64,000 bases of DNA from an uncultured Lachnospiraceae bacterium (lineage in GTDB: Bacteria; Bacillota; Clostridia; Lachnospirales; Lachnospiraceae), in the NCBI GenBank assembly GCA_910577045.1, contig CAJTLB010000005.1:62001-126000 (forward strand), given 5' to 3'. The position numbers and the translations under genes were made by a program. The notes below the pieces were generated by a model. The model was not told where the DNA came from. It did no database searches and saw only the letters and a list, made by a program, of their open reading frames with translations. Positions 1 through 8,594 of the stretch are shown here, piece by piece. Positions within the stretch are counted from its first letter, which is position 1. Every line of letters starts with the position of its first letter.

Positions 1-1013
1 GTTGCACCATTTAGCCTAATTTCTGCATCAGCACCATCAATCTTAACTGCTTCTGAATTATAAAGGCCTAAACGCATTAAGGTCTGCTCATCCCCGCCAA
101 TCTTAATGTCTTCGCCAATCTTTGTTCTATTACCTCCTTCAAAAGTATCTGATGTTAGTTCTAGATACCCATTACCTGTGTCACCATTCACGTTCATAGT
201 TGCAGTAATTCCCATGGCTTTAAATTTATCCAATAAGTCCTGCATTGTTTCATTTTCGCCAAATGTAATAGTTTTTTTCTCCCCATCACCCACCTGGACA
301 GTAAAAGAATCTCCTTTACTAATTCCTAATGAACTCAACGCACTGTTCTCATCCGCCATAATGCCATACCCATAAACATAATTGGAAGCTTCCATAAGGC
401 CTAATTTTCCAAGCGTATTCCAATCCCCTGTCAGTTTAAAGTCACGTGCAGCGCCTATATCCGTAGAATTAATAAAAAACCTCTTATTAGTTTCATCAAA
501 ATTTGCGTCAACCCCAGCATTTTTAAGCTGTTTTACTACATCACCAATGGTTGTGTCAGGCCCTAATGAAATTTTTTCTTCATTCTCGCCCACCCGGACA
601 TAAAATTCTGTCTCAGAAGCAATCCCAAGTTCCCGCAATGCTGTCTCAGAAGACAAATCATTGACTCCCTTTATTTCTGAACCAGTCAGATAGCCAGATG
701 CAGCCAGTTTCTTTACTTCCAACGTTTGTGTCCCTTTTACAGAGCTATTGCCTGCTACTACAGAAGCCTTTGTTTCATCAGAAACACTTGTTTTTTTCTT
801 ACTATAAGCACTGGAAAAACGCATATTGCTGATTGTCTTACTGTATAAATCATAAATCTTTGTATTTAGCTCTTTCCATGCTTCCTGTTTCCACTCTAAT
901 TTTGTTTTGCCTTTTTCATATTTCTCTGTTTTTTGATTATAGGATGCCACCAGTTCTTTAATAATGGCATCGGTATCTAACCCAGACACCATACCTGATA
1001 ATTTTATTGGCAT
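1..1013 (-). CDS. fliD: Flagellar hook-associated protein 2 (filament cap), N-terminal part
   Basis: Filament-capping protein that sits at the tip of the flagellum and guides flagellin assembly. The start is the ATG at 1013, preceded by AGGAAAGGAG. The protein opens MPIKLSGMVSGLDTDAIIKE, the classic FliD_N signature (Ser-Gly-Leu-Asp-Thr), followed by a coiled-coil stretch rich in K, E and W. Further on, repeated segments of the form LGI...GDSFTVQVGDGEKK..ITF resemble the repeated D2/D3 domain strands of FliD. About 337 codons are present; the C-terminal half lies beyond the left edge. It follows flaG by 54 bp and should be co-transcribed from the sigma-28-like promoter before flaG. Identification is firm, length unknown. 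Confidence 0.93.
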   Translation of the reverse strand, partial: MPIKLSGMVSGLDTDAIIKELVASYNQKTEKYEKGKTKLEWKQEAWKELNTKIYDLYSKTISNMRFSSAYSKKKTSVSDETKASVVAGNSSVKGTQTLEVKKLAASGYLTGSEIKGVNDLSSETALRELGIASETEFYVRVGENEEKISLGPDTTIGDVVKQLKNAGVDANFDETNKRFFINSTDIGAARDFKLTGDWNTLGKLGLMEASNYVYGYGIMADENSALSSLGISKGDSFTVQVGDGEKKTITFGENETMQDLLDKFKAMGITATMNVNGDTGNGYLELTSDTFEGGNRTKIGEDIKIGGDEQTLMRLGLYNSEAVKIDGADAEIRLNGA

Positions 1014-1067
1014 ACTACTCCTTTCCTAGTGCACATAATTTCTATGTAATATGTGCGCCTATCTCCA

Positions 1068-1508
1068 TTACAGCTTTTCATCAACCAAAATACCAGCAAG
1101 TTCCCATGCCTTTGCAATCATCTCTAAAGTTTCTTCTGGCGGAAACTCCTTGATAATCTTATCTGTGTCTTTATCTACTATCTTAATAGTGACACGATTT
1201 GTTTTTTCATGGAACCCATATTGACATTCCGTATGTGAAAGCTGCTTATTAATTGTATCAATCGCCTTTTTAATCTTTTTCTGGGACATGTCCTCTTGTT
1301 CCTCTGAATGAGGCTCATCCCCTGCCTGCCGTTGTTTATCCTGTGGTTTTGTCACTGTTGTCTTTTTTAATATAGCAGCATTTGTCATTGTGGCATCCGT
1401 TGCCTGTTCCATCACTTTTGAGTCAGAAGCAGGCTGCGCTTGTTGTGTCTGCTGTACCTGATATGCTGCAGCAGCCACGCCTGCATTTGAAATTTGATTC
1501 ACTCCCAT
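1068..1508 (-). CDS. flaG: FlaG family flagellar protein
   Basis: FlaG proteins influence filament length and are usually encoded next to fliD, as here. The FlaG domain fills the C-terminal half: a lysine-rich helix, then FHEKTNRVTIKIVDKDTDKI and IKEFPPEETLEMIAKAWEL, the family signature. The N-terminal half is low-complexity and Q/A-rich (QVQQTQQAQ). I start at the ATG at 1508 (MGVNQIS) because GGAGGTGG lies 5 bases upstream; an upstream GTG is too close to that ribosome site. The protein is 146 residues. A sigma-28-like promoter lies just upstream (1555-1581). Confidence 0.9.
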   Translation of the reverse strand: MGVNQISNAGVAAAAYQVQQTQQAQPASDSKVMEQATDATMTNAAILKKTTVTKPQDKQRQAGDEPHSEEQEDMSQKKIKKAIDTINKQLSHTECQYGFHEKTNRVTIKIVDKDTDKIIKEFPPEETLEMIAKAWELAGILVDEKL

Positions 1509-1554
1509 GATATCCACCTCCGTGTGATTGTGTTAAAATATCCTTTATTTCTTT

Positions 1555-1581
1555 ATATCGACAACTCTTGCTATTTTTTTA
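1555..1581 (-). promoter_or_regulatory. Sigma-28 (FliA/SigD) type promoter before flaG-fliD
   Basis: Read on the minus strand: TAAA, a 15-base spacer, then GTCGATAT (consensus TAAA-N15-GCCGATAT, one mismatch). It sits between csrA and flaG, about 50 bases before the flaG start, so flaG-fliD can be transcribed as a late flagellar unit independently of read-through from flgN. Confidence 0.7.
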
Positions 1582-1609
1582 ATAGTATACTTAGCCTATG
1601 AAAAAATTT

Positions 1610-1831
1610 TTACAACAATTTTATATCCCTAAGCCTCGCTATATCCACTCCATCTGCAACTGCCTCATTTTCTGCCTGTATCTGAAGATAAACTTCTTTT
1701 CGGTAAACAGGAACAGACTTTGGGGCAGAAATACCAACTTTTACTTGATCACCCTTAATTTCTAATACGGTAATCTCAATATCATTATTTATAATAATGG
1801 CTTCTCCTTTTTTCCTTGATAATGCCAGCAT
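1610..1831 (-). CDS. csrA: Carbon storage regulator CsrA (RNA-binding)
   Basis: Homodimeric RNA-binding protein of 73 residues. It blocks ribosome binding on target mRNAs, in flagellated Firmicutes chiefly the flagellin message. The N-terminus MLALSRKKGEAIIINNDIEI and the core VKVGISAPKSVPVYRKEVY match the family over its whole length. The gene lies 32 bp downstream of fliW, the usual pair: FliW sequesters CsrA until flagellin consumes FliW. Flagellin itself is not in the window. Confidence 0.97.
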   Translation of the reverse strand: MLALSRKKGEAIIINNDIEITVLEIKGDQVKVGISAPKSVPVYRKEVYLQIQAENEAVADGVDIARLRDIKLL

Positions 1832-1863
1832 AATAACCTCGCTTCTGCTGCAGCAAATGCAGC

Positions 1864-2331
1864 CTATTTTTCTGTCTCTTTCTCTTCCTTCTTAGCCTTC
1901 AAAATATCATATACAGGTACACGGATAGCATATGCCTTATCTTCTACTATTAATTGACAGCCCTTCTGAGTTGTTACATTAATTATAATCGGCGCCTTCA
2001 AGTTTACTGTCATCTGCGTAATATCTGAAGGTACACGTATTGTTGTAAATACAGCAAACTCATCATCAATGTTCCCTAAAGCAGCAAGAACTTCATCCTC
2101 TACAACTGGATTATATTTTTCATTTACCAGCAACGGATCGATTACTGGCAAAGCAAAACACTCCTCATTCGCTGACTGTAGCCAGCTAATTGCCGTTTTT
2201 GATTCCTTTTCTATATCATACAATAAGAAAAATTCTTTTAAATCAGGATAGCCTATAATACCTTGTTCAAAAATAAGCTTTTTGCTCTCATCAATTTCAA
2301 TTTCGCCAAATATTCTTGTCTGTAGCTTCAT
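1864..2331 (-). CDS. fliW: Flagellar assembly factor FliW
   Basis: FliW binds both flagellin and CsrA and couples flagellin secretion to its translation. The 155-residue protein contains the family pattern FGEIEIDESKKLIFEQGIIG near the N-terminus and VPSDITQMTVNLKAPIIINV near the C-terminus. The start is the ATG at 2331, after AAAAAAGGAGAGTAC; a TTG six codons upstream would place this ribosome site inside the gene and is rejected. It lies between flgL and csrA in the late flagellar operon. Confidence 0.95.
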   Translation of the reverse strand: MKLQTRIFGEIEIDESKKLIFEQGIIGYPDLKEFFLLYDIEKESKTAISWLQSANEECFALPVIDPLLVNEKYNPVVEDEVLAALGNIDDEFAVFTTIRVPSDITQMTVNLKAPIIINVTTQKGCQLIVEDKAYAIRVPVYDILKAKKEEKETEK

Positions 2332-2343
2332 GTACTCTCCTTT

Positions 2344-2367
2344 TTTCAATCCACTTGCGATAAATGG
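2344..2367 (-). repeat. Possible degenerate partial copy of the CRISPR-like 32-mer
   Basis: The fliW leader reads GCAAGTGGATTGAAA on the minus strand. It shares the GTGGATTGAAA end and part of the body of the two 32-mers at 27894 and 32705. The match weakens towards the other end, so common origin is only suggested. Confidence 0.25.
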
Positions 2368-2371
2368 CTTT

Positions 2372-3889
2372 TTATAAATAATCCAACAGGCTCTTTGTTA
2401 TTACTTTGCTTGCTGCTGATAAGGAAGCATCATATACCATAGAAGCAGCAGAAAGGTTTATAATGGTCTCTGGCAAATTTATGTCCTCATTGCTGGATTT
2501 TAATTCATCAAGTGTTGTCTTTTGTTCTGTAAGCCTTGCCTTATTTAACTGGCACCTACTGTCGCGGCTTCCAATATCTGCTATTTCCGCATCCACATTC
2601 CTCTGGTGCTCTGTATATAGAGTAATACTTTTTTCAAAACGCTTCTGTACAATATCCTGCTGTAAATCATATTCTTTCTGTGCTGCTTTAAGCATAGATG
2701 CCAGCTCTTTCTCTTGGTTTTTATATGCTGGATCTTCCTGCATTTTTTTAATTTGTGTTATTTTATCATTAATCAGATCCAAATCCTGTACCGCATTAAT
2801 AACTTCATCTAAATCCCTAAGCACAGCATGGCTAAATAAATCCCTGCCCTCAGAATTAACCTTTAGCCTCTGGTTAAAGTTAATTGTATAATTAATATCT
2901 TGCTGGTGGGATTCAAATTCTACATCAATGGTAGTGCCGTCTGCTTCATACCTAGTACAGTCAAAATAATGCTCTGGGCGTAAATCTCCTTTTTCAAAAC
3001 CCTCTTTATAATACTCTACGGAAATCTCTTTATTTCTCATATTTTGATATTGTGTAACGCCAAATATCATTTCCCCTGAATCTGCAAGAAAATAAATTTC
3101 ATTATCCCCTGGCTTATAAGGGTTTACTTGCGCCCCTGTTTCATCTACATAATTCCCGTTTGTATCAGGGGAAATTACCTTAACTGCTGTAGCAGTACCG
3201 TCTATTTTCACTACTGGGGCCTCTGCTGCCCCTGCTGTATTTCCTGCCGCTGTCTTTGGTGTTAATTTATCATATGCTAAACGGATTCTATGGATATCCG
3301 TTTTATCTGTTGGCATATCTTTTGCGTCAATCTCTACAAGAGGGTCTGCTGTTACATCTACACCATCAAACACCTTACTAATTGTATCAAAATCCGAAAA
3401 TGTAAAATTCTCTTCTATTTTATATTTTACTGTTTTATCAGTTGAGGAAAACGTCATATCAGTATCTGTCTTATAGCCGGAGAAAATTCTCCTTCCACCA
3501 TAATCTTGGTTTGCATCATGAAAAACAGTGTCACGGAATCCCTTTAATGTCTTAACAATTGCCTCACGGTCATCTAAAAAGTTTGTATCATTGGAGCCTT
3601 GGTTTATATACTTTGTCATATCCGAAAGGGTGCCGCTTACGCCATCTAATATTTCTTCTGTCAACTTTAGCCACGCATCTGCATCTGGTATATTTTTTTC
3701 CAAATATTGTGCCATTTCTGCAAGCTGGCTCCGAAAACGAAGTGCCCTTACCGCAATAACCGGATCGTCAGATGGCCTTTGGATTTTTTTCCCAGTAGCT
3801 TCTTGTGTATTATACTTATCTACATTTAACTTATTCTGGTTAATATGGGATAAGGTATTATTAATCATCATTCCATTTGTTATTCTCAT
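2372..3889 (-). CDS. flgL: Flagellar hook-associated protein 3 (hook-filament junction)
   Basis: Junction protein between hook and filament. The N-terminus MRITNGMMINNTLSHINQNK is the flagellin-like D0 helix, followed by PSDDPVIAVRALRFRSQLAE, which is highly characteristic of FlgL. The C-terminus has the matching D0/D1 helices (LPETIINLSAASMVYDASLS). At 505 residues it is much longer than the roughly 300 residues of Bacillus or E. coli FlgL; the extra mass is a central, probably surface-exposed domain (about residues 150-340). The ribosome site is TAGGAGGG. It follows flgK closely and precedes fliW. Confidence 0.95.
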   Translation of the reverse strand: MRITNGMMINNTLSHINQNKLNVDKYNTQEATGKKIQRPSDDPVIAVRALRFRSQLAEMAQYLEKNIPDADAWLKLTEEILDGVSGTLSDMTKYINQGSNDTNFLDDREAIVKTLKGFRDTVFHDANQDYGGRRIFSGYKTDTDMTFSSTDKTVKYKIEENFTFSDFDTISKVFDGVDVTADPLVEIDAKDMPTDKTDIHRIRLAYDKLTPKTAAGNTAGAAEAPVVKIDGTATAVKVISPDTNGNYVDETGAQVNPYKPGDNEIYFLADSGEMIFGVTQYQNMRNKEISVEYYKEGFEKGDLRPEHYFDCTRYEADGTTIDVEFESHQQDINYTINFNQRLKVNSEGRDLFSHAVLRDLDEVINAVQDLDLINDKITQIKKMQEDPAYKNQEKELASMLKAAQKEYDLQQDIVQKRFEKSITLYTEHQRNVDAEIADIGSRDSRCQLNKARLTEQKTTLDELKSSNEDINLPETIINLSAASMVYDASLSAASKVITKSLLDYL

Positions 3890-3903
3890 TACTTAAAACC
3901 CTC

Positions 3904-5664
3904 CTATAAGCCAGTCTGGTTAATCAGTTTGTCATATAATTCATTCATTACGCTGATTACCTTAGAAGCAAGCTCAAACGCATGTTGATATTTCACTAAT
4001 GCAACTGCTTCTTCTTCTTTATCTACACCCATAACAGACAACCGTTGGTTAATAATAGAATCCCCGATATTTTCATGGTTTTCCATCATGCCCTTTGCAG
4101 CAGTAGAGTCAACCGAAGATACAGATACTAGAGCCTGCATTTGTTCCTCTGGCATACCACCACGGAATGTCTTTTTTGCACGTAAATCCTTTAACGCTTC
4201 TGCAATATCTGGTGTATCCACGCCACTTGAATAAATACTTTTCCCAGAGCTTAACATATCATTATGCAAAACTAAATCTGGGTTTACACAAATATTGCCC
4301 GCTGTTACATTATCTGCAATACAGCTAACAATATCATATCTTTCCACTGTGCCGCCATTATTCATAATAGCATCTTTCACATCTTGGTCGCTCATTGCCC
4401 CTGGCTTAATATTATTCGCCCTTTTATAATTCTCAATATCTTTTGCCATTATTTCATCTGCAGAGGTTACTGTTACAGTTGTCTTATATTTTCCAAAACC
4501 GTCTTCATTATTGTCCATTTTTTGCTTCATTTCATCTACTGACATATCTTTAATCGTAAAAAATGGCACTTCCTCTGTTGTATTCCCGTTTAAATCTTGG
4601 CCGCCTGCAGTCATATGTATGGTATTAAACTGTTTGGTATACTCTGAAAGGAACGCATTTGTCTGTTCCATATAATAAGGTATTCCCTTATAATCAACAG
4701 CTTGCCCAATTTTATCTCCATTTGCATCTAGTGGAAAATCTGGCTTTACTAGGTTATCACCATCTCTAATCTGTAAATACCCCATTAATTCTCCACTTAA
4801 CTTTTCATTATAACTATCAAAATTTAATCCTGTATCCCATTTAATATCATATAACCCATATAAATCTGTCCCATGGCGCCGTTCACTAGATTCTCTTGCC
4901 TGTACAGAAAGGGTATGGTAATTCGTCCCATATACTAAGCTTTGGTTATTAATTTTAATATCATAATACGAACTTCCTGTTGGTGAAACGGTTTCTTTTA
5001 CAGTAACTCCCACCAGACCTGAAAGCTCATCTACCAGGGTATTCCTCTTATCCCTTAGATCGTTGGCAGTGCCGCCATTCATCTCCAATACACTAATCTG
5101 CCCATTTAAAGAGGCTATATTCGATGAAATAGTATTTACCCTGTCTATTACCATTTTAATATTTGTATTTACTTCATCCTGGTATTGTTCCAAATTCTCT
5201 GCAACATTATTAAAATAATCTGCCAAAGACTGCCCAGACATAATTACCTGGTTTCGAATAGACTGCTCAGAAGGCGTGGAAGAAAACGCATCTAGGGCAT
5301 TACAAAACTTTCCATAATAAGTCGTAAAACCTGCATCTGTCAATTCGTTAAAATATAAATCTTCTATTTCCTTGCCATACTGCCTTTTTACAGTATACTC
5401 ACCGGTAATTTTATTATTATTCCAATATTTATAGTCATAATAAGAGTCCCTTACCTGTTTTACATCAATAACAGCAACACCGCTTCCTGCCATGCCGTAT
5501 GACGAATAGACACGTAGCGCATTATCTGCTGTTGCTTCTACTTGCTGCCTAGAATATCCGTCTGTTTCTATATTTGCAATATTGTGTGATGTTGTATTTA
5601 ATGCAATATTTGCTGCATTTAGCCCACTAGAGCCTATGGTTAAACCAAAAAATGTAGATGGCAT
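3904..5664 (-). CDS. flgK: Flagellar hook-associated protein 1, second copy
   Basis: The hook-associated protein that joins hook and FlgL. The N-terminus MPSTFFGLTIGSSGLNAANI then TTSHNIANIETDGYSRQQ is the flagellar rod/hook motif of FlgK. The helical domain (NTISSNIASLNGQISVLE, DLRDKRNTLVDELSGLVGV) and the C-terminal rod motif (VALVKYQHAFELASKVISVM) are also present. It is 586 residues long and lies 19 bp after another flgK. Of the two copies, its N-terminus is closer to ordinary HAP1 proteins, so it may be the canonical one. Confidence 0.93.
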   Translation of the reverse strand: MPSTFFGLTIGSSGLNAANIALNTTSHNIANIETDGYSRQQVEATADNALRVYSSYGMAGSGVAVIDVKQVRDSYYDYKYWNNNKITGEYTVKRQYGKEIEDLYFNELTDAGFTTYYGKFCNALDAFSSTPSEQSIRNQVIMSGQSLADYFNNVAENLEQYQDEVNTNIKMVIDRVNTISSNIASLNGQISVLEMNGGTANDLRDKRNTLVDELSGLVGVTVKETVSPTGSSYYDIKINNQSLVYGTNYHTLSVQARESSERRHGTDLYGLYDIKWDTGLNFDSYNEKLSGELMGYLQIRDGDNLVKPDFPLDANGDKIGQAVDYKGIPYYMEQTNAFLSEYTKQFNTIHMTAGGQDLNGNTTEEVPFFTIKDMSVDEMKQKMDNNEDGFGKYKTTVTVTSADEIMAKDIENYKRANNIKPGAMSDQDVKDAIMNNGGTVERYDIVSCIADNVTAGNICVNPDLVLHNDMLSSGKSIYSSGVDTPDIAEALKDLRAKKTFRGGMPEEQMQALVSVSSVDSTAAKGMMENHENIGDSIINQRLSVMGVDKEEEAVALVKYQHAFELASKVISVMNELYDKLINQTGL

Positions 5665-5683
5665 ATTTTCACCGCTTTCTTTC

Positions 5684-7576
5684 CTATAATCTTGTTACAA
5701 GATGCTCTAACATCTCGTCTATTACATTAATATATCTTGAAGAGGCATTATAAGCTGCCTGGAATTTAATCAGGTTTGTTAATTCTTCGCTATCAGAAAC
5801 TCCCATTATACTTAAACGTTCATCATTTACCCCATTTGTCAAATCGGTTTGATAATTAATCATATTATCATACATATTTCCTGCATTTGCAATCTGGCCT
5901 GTAAATTCTGTATAATATTTCATAAAACTTCTCTGCGTATTATAATCTGGCGTTAGTTTCATGCTAGCAGAATTCCACGCCTCCCCTAAAGCTTCCGCAC
6001 GGGCACGGTCTTCCCCGCCATCTTTTGTACTTAATGGTATTTTTGTGTAATCATGCAACACTTCTTCATTTAAACTAATATTACCAAGTGTATATAAGGA
6101 CTCTGTGCCAAAAACACCATAGTCATTAAATACCATATAATCTTTTCCGTTAATATTTATTTTACTATAACGTTCTACATCATCTCTTACAAACAGTTCT
6201 GTCCCTTGTACCTCACTGTTTTCTCCCCGTCCATAGCCAGCATTCTCTGCATCAAAAAATAAAGTATCCTTTGTAATTGTCCTTGTTTTTCCACTAGCAT
6301 CTACATAAGTCTGCCCAATCAAATTATCTCCTGTTTTTGCCTGTAAAGAAGCAGCATCAATATTAGGGCACAGAATATCGTTTATAGATTCTACAATAGA
6401 ATTTACTAATTGATCAAACTCTGCCATTACTGTTTTTATGGAAGATGGTTCAATCTCCTTTTGGTAAGTTACTAAATCCTTTTTATAAGCATTACTATTT
6501 TTCCCTCCAACATAGTCAGCAGGATTTGGCAATGGTGTCCCTTCATATTGCGCAATTTTTAAAGCCCTTTTATATGCGGCGCTCTCTGTCCCATCTGGAT
6601 TCCCAGCCGCATCTTTTCCATCATAATCGCTTGAATCTGGAATATCTGTATAGTTTGCGGTGCAATTTCCTCTTGCAAGCAATGTGGCGCGCAAGGAACC
6701 TATATCATTATTTTCTTTGGTAGATACTTTTGTAGTTAAATTATATACTGGATTATCCTTTAAATAAGGCCAAACAGGTGTTAAAAGTACAGAATCCTTA
6801 TCAGTATCCAACATTTTTGTCCCCATATGGTATACATTGGATTCACTAACAAAATCTACCCCTTCTACTTTTACTGTTACAATGCCGCTTGTTGGATCTT
6901 CATTATAACGGATATTTACCATTCCACTTAATTCATCTAGGGCATTATCTCTTTGATCTCTTAAATCATTTGCATTTTCAACGTCTCCTGCCTCTGCCCT
7001 GCTGATTTTTTTATTTAATTCATGGATTTTATTTCCCAAAGCATTTATTCTGTCTACCTGGTTCTGGACTTGCTTATTTAAGGTATTTTGATATTCTTCC
7101 AAATTGTGGTAAATAGAATTTGCCCGCCTTATAAACGCATCGGAACTTTGTACTAACAATGCCTGTTTTACCTGGCTTGTTGGCTCTTTTACTACTTCTT
7201 GCACAGCATAACGTAAATCTTCCAAATATTGTTGGAATTTCACGCCATCCATTTCCCCAAAAACTTCTTCTACCTCATCAATAGCCCTCATTTGTGCTTC
7301 ATAAAACTCACGCCTCCCATTTTCCTGGCGATATGCTTTATCTAACAATCTGTCGCGGACCCTCCGTACTGCGGTTAAATCCACCCCAATACCAATCTGA
7401 TCGTATGACATGCTTCTTCTGCCAACTGTCTTATAGCTGGAATCGGAAAAAAATGGTTGTTGCCTTACATAACCAGGCGTATTGACATTTGCCAGGTTAT
7501 GTGATGTTGCATTAATGGCATTCTGGCTTGATCTCAATCCTGAAACCCCAACCATAAGTGATGTAAATCCTCCCAT
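5684..7576 (-). CDS. flgK: Flagellar hook-associated protein 1, first copy
   Basis: A FlgK homologue of 630 residues directly downstream of flgM. N-terminal rod/hook motif: LMVGVSGLRSSQNAINATSH, NLANVNTPGYVRQQ. FlgK helical domain: NKQVQNQVDRINALGNKIHE and DLRDQRDNALDELSGMVNI. C-terminus: LTNLIKFQAAYNASSRYINV. It differs clearly from the second copy, mainly in the central region, so this is an old duplication rather than a recent one. Ribosome site AAAGGATT. The two copies may form distinct junction rings or act under different conditions; the sequence alone does not decide this. Confidence 0.92.
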   Translation of the reverse strand: MGGFTSLMVGVSGLRSSQNAINATSHNLANVNTPGYVRQQPFFSDSSYKTVGRRSMSYDQIGIGVDLTAVRRVRDRLLDKAYRQENGRREFYEAQMRAIDEVEEVFGEMDGVKFQQYLEDLRYAVQEVVKEPTSQVKQALLVQSSDAFIRRANSIYHNLEEYQNTLNKQVQNQVDRINALGNKIHELNKKISRAEAGDVENANDLRDQRDNALDELSGMVNIRYNEDPTSGIVTVKVEGVDFVSESNVYHMGTKMLDTDKDSVLLTPVWPYLKDNPVYNLTTKVSTKENNDIGSLRATLLARGNCTANYTDIPDSSDYDGKDAAGNPDGTESAAYKRALKIAQYEGTPLPNPADYVGGKNSNAYKKDLVTYQKEIEPSSIKTVMAEFDQLVNSIVESINDILCPNIDAASLQAKTGDNLIGQTYVDASGKTRTITKDTLFFDAENAGYGRGENSEVQGTELFVRDDVERYSKININGKDYMVFNDYGVFGTESLYTLGNISLNEEVLHDYTKIPLSTKDGGEDRARAEALGEAWNSASMKLTPDYNTQRSFMKYYTEFTGQIANAGNMYDNMINYQTDLTNGVNDERLSIMGVSDSEELTNLIKFQAAYNASSRYINVIDEMLEHLVTRL

Positions 7577-7605
7577 ATTATGCTAATCCTTTCTGTAAAT
7601 TCTAT

Positions 7606-7884
7606 TTATAAAGACATTTCTTCATATTTAGCGATTACTTTTGCTGCAAAACTATCTGCATTTACCTGGTAAGTGCCAGATTCTATCCCAGCTTTTAACT
7701 CTGCCACCCTATCCATACGGATATCAGGAATTGCTGCAAGGGCTTGCCTTGCTGTCTGGTAATCCTTCCCTGCGCTAGAAATAGTAAGTTCATCCCTAGA
7801 AGCAGCCTTTGTAGCCTCCTTTGCCCTTGCCTTCTGTTCTGTTTGGTATATCTGCCCAATCTTATTATAAGCCTCAACTCTCAT
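7606..7884 (-). CDS. flgM: Anti-sigma-28 factor FlgM
   Basis: Binds and inhibits the flagellar sigma factor until the hook is complete, then is exported. The 92-residue protein has the FlgM architecture: disordered N-terminal half rich in K, A and T, then the sigma-binding helices (AALAAIPDIR-like segment, DRVAELKAGIESGTYQVNAD, VIAKYEEMSL). Ribosome site AAAGGAGG. It lies between flgN and flgK, the usual place. Since the operon starts with a sigma-28 promoter, FlgM would limit its own synthesis. Confidence 0.93.
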   Translation of the reverse strand: MRVEAYNKIGQIYQTEQKARAKEATKAASRDELTISSAGKDYQTARQALAAIPDIRMDRVAELKAGIESGTYQVNADSFAAKVIAKYEEMSL

Positions 7885-7899
7885 ATTCCCTACCTCCTT

Positions 7900-8415
7900 T
7901 TACTGTCTAGTGTCAAATGCCCCTCTACGGATAATATGCTCTTCCGTATTCGCAGCCGTTTTGTCATAATTTGCTGTAATTGGCGCCTGCCGCATACTAT
8001 TTAACAGTGTAATATCAAAATTTACCAAATCCAATGCCTCTTTTAAAAGCCCTTGGTTCATATCATTAATCCTTGCCATCTGTGTCATAGTATCGTGCAG
8101 TTTGTCATGGATTATACAAAGCCTTTCCTTTACTGCTGGCTGGCTGTCCATTAATTCAATTAACCTTGTTATGGTAAGCGTCTCCACTGGGCGGTTAATT
8201 ACTGTTGCAATATCTTTTGTGTATTCTACCCGTTTTTTATCCAGCGGGGCAATGCGGTCAACCACTAATTGTTCCTGCTCCACCAGTTTCTGGAGGGCAT
8301 CAATGTCATTCCGAATAATGGTTCCCGTTTTTTCCTTAGCAAGCTTTAACAAACTTTGATATTCCTCGTTTTCCTTTTCCAGAGTATCCATTAATTCATC
8401 AATTAACCCTGCCAT
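7900..8415 (-). CDS. flgN: Flagellar export chaperone FlgN
   Basis: Chaperone for the hook-associated proteins FlgK and FlgL, keeping them export-competent. The 171-residue protein is almost all helix (MAGLIDELMDTLEKENEEYQ, then LLKLAKEKTGTIIRNDIDAL), the FlgN pattern. The start is the ATG at 8415 after GAGAGGTGG; upstream in-frame codons overlap the promoter region and are rejected. It is the first gene of the late operon and its clients flgK and flgL follow. Confidence 0.88.
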   Translation of the reverse strand: MAGLIDELMDTLEKENEEYQSLLKLAKEKTGTIIRNDIDALQKLVEQEQLVVDRIAPLDKKRVEYTKDIATVINRPVETLTITRLIELMDSQPAVKERLCIIHDKLHDTMTQMARINDMNQGLLKEALDLVNFDITLLNSMRQAPITANYDKTAANTEEHIIRRGAFDTRQ

Positions 8416-8458
8416 TTTCCACCTCTCCATTTTGCTTGATTTAGTACACCTACTTATT

Positions 8459-8485
8459 TTATCGGTCATTTCTCCTAGAACATTA
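8459..8485 (-). promoter_or_regulatory. Sigma-28 type promoter of the flgN-flgM-flgK operon
   Basis: On the minus strand: TAAT, a 15-base spacer, ACCGATAA. This is one mismatch from the -35 and one from the -10 of the flagellar sigma factor consensus. It lies about 45 bases before the flgN start and downstream of the terminator of yvyF, so the late operon begins here. Confidence 0.75.
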
Positions 8486-8544
8486 GAGTAATTTTCATTT
8501 TTGTGGGATGCTGTTTACAACAAACACACTAAAAAAACAAATAA

Positions 8545-8580
8545 AATAGGGCAGATGCTAAACTTGGCACCTGCCCTATT
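8545..8580 (-). terminator. Rho-independent terminator after yvyF-like gene
   Basis: A perfect 10-bp stem (AATAGGGCAG / CTGCCCTATT) with a 16-base loop. On the minus strand it is followed by a T-rich tract (TTTTATTTGTTTTTTT). It separates the comF/yvyF transcript from the flgN operon. Confidence 0.85.
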
Positions 8581-8594
8581 GCGTTTATATTTTC

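Noticed and set aside
2406..2891. Open frame of 161 codons opposite flgL
   Set aside because: Shadow of a clear flgL coding region.
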